64,000 bases of DNA, taken from F22 sp963678855 (GTDB taxonomy: Bacteria; Bacteroidota; Bacteroidia; Bacteroidales; Bacteroidaceae). Under the pieces are notes generated by a model, which saw only the letters and a list, made by a program, of their open reading frames with translations, was not told the DNA's origin and did no database searches. Within the stretch, counting starts at the first letter, position 1, and each line of letters opens with the position of its first letter. The position numbers were made by a program, and so were the translations under genes. The stretch is taken from assembly GCA_963678855.1 (NCBI GenBank), contig OY787448.1:186001-250000 (forward strand), read 5' to 3'. Positions 54,104 to 61,948 of the stretch are shown here, one piece after another.

Positions 54104-54470
54104 TTCATTTACATTAAAAATAAGATCACCTAAATCACAAGCTTTGGTAACAAATTATCAAAGCTTGAAAGACGATTATCAAAGCTTGAGAAAAAGTTCT
54201 CAAAGGCTGGTAGATTGCCGTCTCCAGCAACAAAAGTAGCGAACAATAACTACGACAATAACTAATGATGTAGCCAATATGGTTTTTTTGTTAGCATTCC
54301 TGACTTATTAAAAAACAACCCCTTCGTAATTAGTAAAAAGTCAGAAATGCTAACAAGAATCTTCAAACCAGTCGGCACACCGACTTACAAACAACATGAT
54401 TTGTCTAAATTTGTGTATCAAATGGTATTTTGTAACACATACCATATAATAAGGCAAAAGATAAACGACT
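54104..54470. promoter_or_regulatory. Divergent control region with 21-bp repeats and a 17-bp inverted repeat
   Basis: Three 21-bp units (54154-54174, 54175-54195, 54196-54216), the first two sharing ATTATCAAAGCTTGA. Minus-strand -7 box TACTTTTG at 54231-54238. GTTAGCATTCCTGACTT (54290-54306) and its inverted partner at 54338-54354 with one mismatch enclose 31 bases. Plus-strand -7 box TAAATTTG at 54406-54413. Regulatory region or a replication origin of the module. Confidence 0.55.
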
Positions 54471-56150
54471 ATGATTGTAAAACCACAACATGAATCGGGA
54501 GAGATACTTGTGCGCATCGCTGATAACAGTGCATACTACACAGGTGAACTACGAGAAAGACTTAGTGACGATAATCTAACTTCCGACGAGTTAGCTCGTT
54601 GTCTGCCCAATGCGGCTATATTTCAGACGACATGGGAGATGGAAGTATATATAAGCGTCTATAATACAAAGAAGCATATGGACCATTGCTTGTTGTATGA
54701 AAACCATCAATCTTGTATCTTAAACTACTTCACCATCCGAGCCATAGAAGGCAGCGGATCTGACCGAATAGTCCACTTCAATCATGATATATACGAGCAT
54801 TTTCCAGTAGGTGTCTATACACGAGCATCGGCTTATAAAATAAAAAGCCAAGTGAACAAATTTGGCATGCTACAATTGCCCAATACGACTTTTGTGCATA
54901 TTGATCAATTGCAGATAGAGTACAAAAAAAGGCGAAGAGATGGCTTCTTTGTCAGCTGCGATGACTGCACCAACAAAATAGAGGTTCACGATGCAGCCGA
55001 TATGCTAATGGTCGAATTGGCCCTATATGCCCAGCGAGTTCTATACCTTGTAGGCGCGGCCGATTTTGGGCTGCTTCAAGATAGAATTCGTCACAGAATA
55101 GCTTGCTGCACATCGTACGAATGGGGCATACACTATCCTGTGCTTAACAATATTCACAATCTAGCCAATGACATCTTGGCTCGTTGTGAGGAAGCTGAAG
55201 ATTGCTCTCAAGATACGTTGGATGGGATTAAGCTGATATGCCAAGATTTTATCCGCACACACAATAAATATAAGCATGACCTGTGTACAAAATTCAAAGT
55301 TAAATCTGTGCTGAAATACAAAGACAACCTGCGCAACTTACAGGAAATGTTCAATGCTACACTACTCCACTTTCTCACTTGGGAGCCTCATATGTATCCT
55401 TTTATAGAAAAGCATTTTCTGGAGAATATTGATATTGTATCTGACTCTAAAGAAGAACTAAAGAAGACGCTTCAGACGGTGCTTCAGCATGACTCAATAC
55501 GCTGTACAGCACCTATCATTCGCTATCAGAAGATGAGCGATATCAGAGATTGGAGAGATTATTGTACATACTGTCACACACATGGCATCTTGATTGATCA
55601 CGAAGAGATTCATCCAGTCGACCTACAGCAGCACCCCCATATGTTTCCACTGATCAATCGTCTGATTATTGAAGACAACATCGCACTGGATCAAGAGAAA
55701 AGGCAGTGCTACACTTGGACCGAACTCGTGCAAAAAGGGCAAGATGAACAAGAGTCCTTACTGATCATCAAGAACAAAATAGGCCAGTGTATCAACCACT
55801 TATGTACTCGTTTTCAGCTCACCCCATGGGACCAGCCCGACGATATCGATTTCGAGAAGCTGCATACTTGCTATGACAACTTAGACTCCAAGATTAAACA
55901 CCAACTAAATGAAGATTTGAAGCTCACCATCCCACAAATACATAACTATCTGCATCTTGCCGAGTTCACCCTCGAATCGGCACAACTGGGTTATTATCGC
56001 ATACCAGTACCCACACAAAACGGGATAACAGTCAAAACTGCAATATTTACACATATCAGCCAGTGGGTAGATAAGAAAGCGCATATTCCTATACTTATCC
56101 AGCGCTTAAGTTATATGACCAGTTTATTCACTTTTATAGCATATATATGA
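54471..56150 (+). CDS. Unknown 559-residue protein overlapping dnaG
   Basis: Not recognised. Acidic to neutral, largely alpha-helical, with many His and Cys residues scattered (for example CDDCTNK near 160 and CTYCHTHG near 365), but no classical zinc finger. Ends ATGA, overlapping the dnaG start by 4 bases, so the two are translationally coupled. A function in replication initiation or regulation is an inference from position. Confidence 0.6.
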   Translation: MIVKPQHESGEILVRIADNSAYYTGELRERLSDDNLTSDELARCLPNAAIFQTTWEMEVYISVYNTKKHMDHCLLYENHQSCILNYFTIRAIEGSGSDRIVHFNHDIYEHFPVGVYTRASAYKIKSQVNKFGMLQLPNTTFVHIDQLQIEYKKRRRDGFFVSCDDCTNKIEVHDAADMLMVELALYAQRVLYLVGAADFGLLQDRIRHRIACCTSYEWGIHYPVLNNIHNLANDILARCEEAEDCSQDTLDGIKLICQDFIRTHNKYKHDLCTKFKVKSVLKYKDNLRNLQEMFNATLLHFLTWEPHMYPFIEKHFLENIDIVSDSKEELKKTLQTVLQHDSIRCTAPIIRYQKMSDIRDWRDYCTYCHTHGILIDHEEIHPVDLQQHPHMFPLINRLIIEDNIALDQEKRQCYTWTELVQKGQDEQESLLIIKNKIGQCINHLCTRFQLTPWDQPDDIDFEKLHTCYDNLDSKIKHQLNEDLKLTIPQIHNYLHLAEFTLESAQLGYYRIPVPTQNGITVKTAIFTHISQWVDKKAHIPILIQRLSYMTSLFTFIAYI

Positions 56151-58012
56151 TTACCCAACCCACCCTAGCGGCTATCTACGGCAGAGCCACCCTCTACGAT
56201 GTGGCCAGCCGCTACATGCGCCTAGTCAAGCGTGGTGCCAATTATGAGGGTCATTGCCCTTTTGGACACGACGACAAGACCCCTAGTTTTAAGATCAACC
56301 CTGTCAAAGGCATCTTCAAATGCTTCAGCTGCGGAGAAGGCGGCAATGTGGTGCGCTTCGTCATGCTGATGGAGCACTGCACCTGGATAGAAGCCATGCG
56401 CAAGCTCGCCGACTTCTACACTATCCCGATAGAAGAAGTGGCCAATAGCCCAGAAGAAGCCGCCCGATTTGCCGCCCGCAAGCAGCAACTAGCCGAGCAA
56501 GAGACTCTTGCCCTCCAATATGAAGCTTGTCTATTGAAGCCCAAAGATACCCCTTTGGAGCAACACCCTCCATACCAGTACTTGATGAGCCGTGGCATCA
56601 CCCTAGATACTATCAAAGCCTTCAATCTAGGCTACGGAGGAGACCAGGGCCTGTACCACCATCGCGTCACCTTTGCCATCCGCAATGAACGTGGTGAATG
56701 TGTAGGATTTGCGGGTCGAGTCTTTTCTGTGGACAGTTCCTCACCCACAAACACCCCTTCCAAATACATCAACTCCGCCGAAACCCAACTATACAAAAAG
56801 TCCTATCTCCTGTACGGCCTATACCAAGCCAAACAATCCCTCCACTCGCACCAAACAGGCTACCTAGTGGAAGGTTATACCGACGTGCTCGCCATGCACC
56901 AACATGGCCTCACCAACACCGTAGCCTCCTGCGGCACCGCCCTCACCACCCAACAAGTGGCCCTGCTCAAACGCTTCACCCCACATATCACCATCCTCTT
57001 TGATGGCGACCAAGCAGGCCAAGAAGCCACCATCAGAGCTATCAAACTCTTGCTCCAAGGCGGCCTTTTGGTAGACGTGGTGCATCTGCCTGGTGGGCAA
57101 GATCCAGCAGAGTACTTAGCTGCACTAGCTGCATCAAGCGACACGTCCGACTGTGCATATTCGGAAGCTCCAGCCGCCATCGCCGCCCTGCGCAAAGACT
57201 TCCTCACTTATCTGCTTGACACCATCCCAGATGGGGCCAATGTTCCTACCCGAGTCGCCGTACACAAAGGCATATTAAAAACCATCAGTGGCATCCCCGA
57301 CCCTAGCCTCCGAAACGAGTATTTTAAAGAATTTGGGTTTCACATTGGAAGAAATCTGGACGAAATCATGCAAGAAGCCGAGTCGCTAATTGGTCAAAAT
57401 GTACAAAAACACTCTTCTTATGCTAAAAATGCATCCTCAAACACCAAAACGCAGAAAAAGCATAAAACCACCCCCGACGGCAGCCACTACCTAGTAGAAT
57501 ATGCTGGTGCCTACCCCGTCTCTTTTGAGATCCCCATCCCCATAGACTGGGCCAAGCATTGGTGTGAAATCGACAAGCGATTCAACAGTCGCACCGTATC
57601 GGTACGAGAATGGCTATCCCTAGAGAGCGACCTCATATGCACCCTAGTCCTCCATGGCGATATCATGCTGGAACTTGAAGACCGACAACTCACCCTCAGG
57701 CAGAATGTCCAAGAACTCTTCACGGCCTACAATCTCAGGCTACAAATCCCCATCCTCGACAAGATGCTCTACGACAACGAGTCGCCCATCGTCGACGGCT
57801 ACGACTACACCCAAGACCTCTTCCGCATACGGACCGAAATCCTATCAGACTATGCCCTCTGGGAAGAAAACAGGAAAGGACTTCCGCAAGAAGAAATCGA
57901 TGCAGTCGCCATGATGAAAGGCCTGATGGATGGGTATGAAAAGAGAAAAAGCCATCTGGAGAAAGTGCTGAAGATGATGGATGCGGTGGAAGGTAACAGC
58001 AGTCCTGCCTGA
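56147..58012 (+). CDS. dnaG: DnaG-type primase
   Basis: Makes RNA primers for replication. The 621 residues begin with a zinc domain (CPFGHDDKTPSF and FKCFSCGEGGN: Cys, His, Cys, Cys ligands near 39-63), then the RNA-polymerase core and a TOPRIM region with LVEGYTDVLAM and ILFDGDQAG. The CPFGH spacing and the C-terminal 200 residues differ from chromosomal DnaG, and a Lys/Thr/Ser-rich linker sits near 420-445. Together with the nearby DnaB it suggests a self-contained replication module. Confidence 0.9.
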   Translation: MITQPTLAAIYGRATLYDVASRYMRLVKRGANYEGHCPFGHDDKTPSFKINPVKGIFKCFSCGEGGNVVRFVMLMEHCTWIEAMRKLADFYTIPIEEVANSPEEAARFAARKQQLAEQETLALQYEACLLKPKDTPLEQHPPYQYLMSRGITLDTIKAFNLGYGGDQGLYHHRVTFAIRNERGECVGFAGRVFSVDSSSPTNTPSKYINSAETQLYKKSYLLYGLYQAKQSLHSHQTGYLVEGYTDVLAMHQHGLTNTVASCGTALTTQQVALLKRFTPHITILFDGDQAGQEATIRAIKLLLQGGLLVDVVHLPGGQDPAEYLAALAASSDTSDCAYSEAPAAIAALRKDFLTYLLDTIPDGANVPTRVAVHKGILKTISGIPDPSLRNEYFKEFGFHIGRNLDEIMQEAESLIGQNVQKHSSYAKNASSNTKTQKKHKTTPDGSHYLVEYAGAYPVSFEIPIPIDWAKHWCEIDKRFNSRTVSVREWLSLESDLICTLVLHGDIMLELEDRQLTLRQNVQELFTAYNLRLQIPILDKMLYDNESPIVDGYDYTQDLFRIRTEILSDYALWEENRKGLPQEEIDAVAMMKGLMDGYEKRKSHLEKVLKMMDAVEGNSSPA

Positions 58013-58029
58013 GCTCTACGACCAGCACC

Positions 58030-58574
58030 ACACCAGGCGCCCCAGGTCTACGCCACCTCCGCGTCTTTGAAGACGACGGCACAGAAAACCCAGCCCACGT
58101 CGACGAAGAAGCCATAGCCACCATGACCAACGAAGTATACATACACGTCCCAGTACTTGGCATAGGCACAAACCTTATCCTCTGGTGCGGCACCCTAGCC
58201 GATATCGCCTTCGACTGGTTTATCTTCAAACTAGAACTCTTCCCAGATACCACTCTGGAGTACAGTTCCATCTTAATAACCATGCACCAATGGCCATACT
58301 TCGCCAGCCCCCCACCCACGAAGTCGATGCAGAAGATGAATCTGAAGACCTCTTGTTTTTCCTTTGCAAGCTAGATGCCCTTGCGGGAGTAGTCCACCCC
58401 GATCTCACAATTGTGATTGATAAGCTAGATGACGGGCTGAGTCCTGAGCAGGCGCAGTGGCTGGTGGATGTTTTTAAGCCGCTGGTGCATAAGACGAGTC
58501 AGTTGGTGTATAAGAGTGGTGGGGAGATTAGGTGGGTGGAGGGGGAAGGATTTAGCTCTGTCGCATCTATCTGA
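58030..58574 (+). pseudogene. Frameshifted remnant of an unknown gene
   Basis: A protein-like frame with no start codon (VFEDDGTENPAHVDEEAIAT, then MTNEVYIHVPVLGIGTN.. from 58123) stops near 58374, while the continuing sequence lies one base over (THEVDAEDESEDLLFFL to 58574). The switch coincides with a run of six C (58308-58313); one additional C would join the frames. The family is not known. Confidence 0.6.
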
Positions 58575-58605
58575 GAATATCTCTTCTTTGATAAGTGATA
58601 TAATG

Positions 58606-58644
58606 CTGGTTCCTTATAGCTTAGCAACAGCCATAAGGAACCAG
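58606..58644. terminator. 12-bp hairpin after the remnant gene
   Basis: CTGGTTCCTTAT (58606-58617) pairs perfectly with 58633-58644 around a 15-base loop. Confidence 0.6.
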
Positions 58645-58707
58645 TGGTAATTTGTAACGTAAAACTACTAGGATGATTCAAAAAAAAGATCTGCCTCAAA
58701 ATTACAT

Positions 58708-58749
58708 AAGTGATAGTTGTGTCAAAAATTCTCACAACTATCACTTTTT
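58708..58749 (+). terminator. Strong terminator reading rightwards
   Basis: AAGTGATAGTTGTG (58708-58721) pairs perfectly with 58733-58746 followed by T5. No gene is apparent between this and the hairpin at 58606, so either a short transcript ends here or it insulates the minus-strand operon. The rest of 58750-58897 shows nothing further. Confidence 0.8.
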
Positions 58750-58897
58750 CTCATTTAACCATATTCTTGAGCATGTTGACCCCTTAGTGAAAGGGGAATA
58801 TCATCATGGGGTGTGGTTTTGTGGATTCCTGCGACTTTACAGTCTCAACATTAGTGTTTCATGAGGGTACATATAATATACAGACCTCTTTTCAGGC

Positions 58898-59914
58898 TTA
58901 ATTCATCGCTTTGTTTTCAAGTTGGATAACATCAAGCATCTTCATCGTTTTTGCAATATATTCAGTTGTTGCATCCAAATCTATGAGTCCATGTTCATTA
59001 CAGTGAATAAAACGCTCTCTAGGTTCCATCATAGCTATAGTCATTGTTCTACCTATTCGCCCATTTCTCTTAATTGGAAGGTCATAGTCACCTGCTTTAT
59101 CAAAAAGGATTTTACGAGCGTAATCACGTATCTCATAACAATTATTTTTGAATGACTGCTTATCCATATCAGTCTTGATAGGCGCTACTTTAAAGCAGAA
59201 TTTCTTATGCTCTATTTGTAGGTAGATATCAAATTCAGTTCCTGAGGGTGTAAACATTCTTTTCCAATGCCACCAATATCCCATGAAACCTCCATTCATT
59301 TGTGGAACATACCCCCAGTCACCACCAAAGTTCTTCTGAAGATGTCCAAAAAATCCTTTGACTGCATCCCATGACCAGTTTTCTGGTTTACTTGTCAAAT
59401 AGCTTTGATACCTTTTCTCAGTTCTTAATAGGGAATCAAAATAATCAGCAAAGATAGGATGCTCAACTCCTTGCTCTACACCAAAGTAAAGCATTTCAAG
59501 TATTTGCTTACGCAAGAATTTCATGTATCCTTGCTTCTCAACCTCTCCATAGCAGCCTTGATCGCCTGTCTTATAAAACACTAAGAATAGCTCCAAGTCA
59601 TTGTTTTCAGAAGCAATTTTTTCCTTATATCTTGCAAGCTGATTTGAGTGCTCAACTGTATCAATTTTATCTTCAATGATTATAGCAGCTTTATCATCAA
59701 CCAAACATAATACATCTATATTATTAGTCTGTTTTATGACCGTAACCTTATCAAAGCTTTGGATTTTTCCACCTGTCATCATATTGATAAAGTGCTTTGC
59801 TGTTTTATACAAAGCTTCATCTTCTGGATAGTTGGCCCATGATAGTAGCCAACAGATAAAGGCATCTTGTGACAATTCACTTGTAGCCCAATCAAATAAA
59901 TTTGGTTTTTTCAT
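58898..59914 (-). CDS. PD-(D/E)XK nuclease superfamily protein
   Basis: A 338-residue protein of the PDDEXK_4 type. The start has FDWATSELSQDAFICWLLSW, typical of the family, and the active site is IDVLCL (Asp67) with IIIEDKID (Glu81, Lys83). The C-terminal half has no recognised domain. Last gene of a four-gene minus-strand operon, 9 bases after the GIY-YIG gene. Probably cuts or binds nucleic acid; defence role inferred from context. Confidence 0.82.
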   Translation of the reverse strand: MKKPNLFDWATSELSQDAFICWLLSWANYPEDEALYKTAKHFINMMTGGKIQSFDKVTVIKQTNNIDVLCLVDDKAAIIIEDKIDTVEHSNQLARYKEKIASENNDLELFLVFYKTGDQGCYGEVEKQGYMKFLRKQILEMLYFGVEQGVEHPIFADYFDSLLRTEKRYQSYLTSKPENWSWDAVKGFFGHLQKNFGGDWGYVPQMNGGFMGYWWHWKRMFTPSGTEFDIYLQIEHKKFCFKVAPIKTDMDKQSFKNNCYEIRDYARKILFDKAGDYDLPIKRNGRIGRTMTIAMMEPRERFIHCNEHGLIDLDATTEYIAKTMKMLDVIQLENKAMN

Positions 59915-59923
59915 AATGTTATT

Positions 59924-60808
59924 TTAGTTATTATTGTACCCAAACTCTCGAGTACGGAATTTCGTTTTATACATTGACTCTCTTTCTACAGCCTCTTTAT
60001 CTGTGATATTATATGGCAATGTCTCCAATATGCACCACTGAAAATTAGAGGCGTAGTCTTTATCTTTATTCAAAAGAGCAATAAGCTCTTTGTTGTTACC
60101 ATGACCAGTACGGGCATATTCAGTCCATCTTCCCCATATGCCTTGTTTACCATATGTGGAGCCTATGTACTGCATACCATTCTTTGTGTCTTGTATAAGA
60201 TAAATGCAGTTTACAGCTTTTAGCTTACTCTTCCATTCGCTATCTTCTACTTCAATAATTCTCTTTAGTTCATCGTATTTAAGGATAACATCTGCGTAAG
60301 AGATAAAAGGCTTCACTTGGTTGTTGTCCATGCCTTGGTCTATAGCAACAACTTCTTTGATATTATAGTACCATTGATTCCATGATACGGCTGCTTTGCC
60401 CCAATCTATGATTACACGCTCTTCCAATATTTCAAATCCAGGTACCACTTCCATTTCATAAAAGACACGTTCTGGTCTGTAGTCACGATTCACCCCAGTG
60501 ATGGTATACACACCTACAAAACGCGCAGTGCTTTTCACTTCACCAATAAAGACTACGATATACTTCACATCGTCAAATACACACTTCTGGTTGGTGTATT
60601 TCATTTGTTCCGACTGGTACTGTAGGAAGCGTGCTCTATCGCTCTTATATAGGGAATATACTGTCTCGGGTATTTGCGTACCTCCTATCTCAATTTTCGT
60701 TGAAGAGTTGATATGACGGACTAGCTTTATCTCGTTGGGTTTAGCTGTGTCAAAAGCTGGATTACGACCCTTTAGGAGGGTTTGTATGGTGGTGATTTGG
60801 TCTTTCAT
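59924..60808 (-). CDS. GIY-YIG nuclease domain protein
   Basis: A 294-residue protein with an unrecognised N-terminal domain (1-195) and a C-terminal GIY-YIG domain: CIYLI (201-205), QYIGST (213-218), Arg227, and a Glu-containing EAVERESMYKTKFRT. The domain order resembles nucleases with an upstream binding domain. It starts 18 bases after the 361-residue gene and is followed 9 bases later by the PD-(D/E)XK gene. Unlike UvrC-type proteins it has no helicase-associated domains. Confidence 0.85.
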   Translation of the reverse strand: MKDQITTIQTLLKGRNPAFDTAKPNEIKLVRHINSSTKIEIGGTQIPETVYSLYKSDRARFLQYQSEQMKYTNQKCVFDDVKYIVVFIGEVKSTARFVGVYTITGVNRDYRPERVFYEMEVVPGFEILEERVIIDWGKAAVSWNQWYYNIKEVVAIDQGMDNNQVKPFISYADVILKYDELKRIIEVEDSEWKSKLKAVNCIYLIQDTKNGMQYIGSTYGKQGIWGRWTEYARTGHGNNKELIALLNKDKDYASNFQWCILETLPYNITDKEAVERESMYKTKFRTREFGYNNN

Positions 60809-60826
60809 TTGGTCATAAGTGATATA

Positions 60827-61912
60827 TTAGTATTTTCTTTTCCATGCTGCAATTAATTTTTCCTCTCCAAAAATTGTAGTCGACATGATTTTACCTACTT
60901 TTTTCAAGGAGATAATACTATAAAGTGATACTGCAATATGGCCATGTAATATATTGAAAGGTATATTACACTCTAGTACCTCAAGATAGAAATTCAATGC
61001 CTTTACGTATTCAAGATGGTTCTTCTGAGTAAATTTCTTGATAAATTGATGGCTACTAAACACTTCTCCAATAGCAAATTCTTCTATGATTGATAAAGCA
61101 TCTTTTTGAAACGCTTCACGTAGCCCGATATGTAGTATCTCTTTTTTTTCTTTGTAATCAATATGATTGAAATCTAATGAATCTTGTCGTTTAAATTGCC
61201 ATTGTCTATCATCATCTGAATCTTTGTGCTTAACAAGTGTAGATGTACCATTTTCCGTTTTTAATTCACTCTCTGGAACACCGGTACGGGCACAACACTT
61301 GATGCTAACTTCAGCTATCAAAGGCAAGTCAATCCACTGAGTACGCATAGGTTTACCTTGCACATGAATAGGTATTCCCTCTAATAGTTCGTGTATAATA
61401 AAAGTAGAGTGTTTCTCAGGAGCTATATGAACATGTTTGTCGTCTTCTATCACTACAAATTCGCGTATCAATATAGAAGCCCTAAATCTATCTTTGGAAT
61501 CCTCAAAAGTAACGTCTACACCTGACTTGTGCGCATGTAAGCTTCCTGCTATTAATACACTATCACGCCAATCTTTAGGTAGTTCTGTTGTTGTAATATC
61601 TTTAATATGATACATGATATAGTCTGTAATCCGACTAGCATCATCTAACTGAGCCTCTTTGCACTCGTGATAATAGAATTCAATAGATGTACAATAAATC
61701 TTACGATCTATCGATTTTGCTCCATTCATACCCCTTATGTTTATGTAACCTCCATATAGAAATTGTTCAGCTAGGGCTTTCATTTGTCTCTCAAGAAGCT
61801 CTGTACGCTTTTGTTTTGTCTTAACACGATTTTCCGAATTAAGTAGTTGTTCCGCTTCAGACTGAAAAGTAGACAGTGCAGCTTTAAGTGATATTTGTAA
61901 ATGATTTGGCAT
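60827..61912 (-). CDS. Unknown 361-residue protein of the nuclease operon
   Basis: Not recognised. Residues 1-45 are helical and charged; a middle part has LIAGSLHAHKSGVDVTFED and RASILIREF, a compact alpha/beta-like core with several His; the C-terminal 90 residues are helical. No nuclease, ATPase or HTH motif is evident. Tight spacing within the operon suggests a partner of the two nucleases. Confidence 0.6.
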   Translation of the reverse strand: MPNHLQISLKAALSTFQSEAEQLLNSENRVKTKQKRTELLERQMKALAEQFLYGGYINIRGMNGAKSIDRKIYCTSIEFYYHECKEAQLDDASRITDYIMYHIKDITTTELPKDWRDSVLIAGSLHAHKSGVDVTFEDSKDRFRASILIREFVVIEDDKHVHIAPEKHSTFIIHELLEGIPIHVQGKPMRTQWIDLPLIAEVSIKCCARTGVPESELKTENGTSTLVKHKDSDDDRQWQFKRQDSLDFNHIDYKEKKEILHIGLREAFQKDALSIIEEFAIGEVFSSHQFIKKFTQKNHLEYVKALNFYLEVLECNIPFNILHGHIAVSLYSIISLKKVGKIMSTTIFGEEKLIAAWKRKY

Positions 61913-61948
61913 AATGATTAGCTCCTTTAGTCCAACGAATATAACCTC

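Noticed and set aside
54133..54216. CRISPR array from the 21-bp repeats
   Set aside because: Units are adjacent with no spacers and diverge between copies; no cas genes are near.
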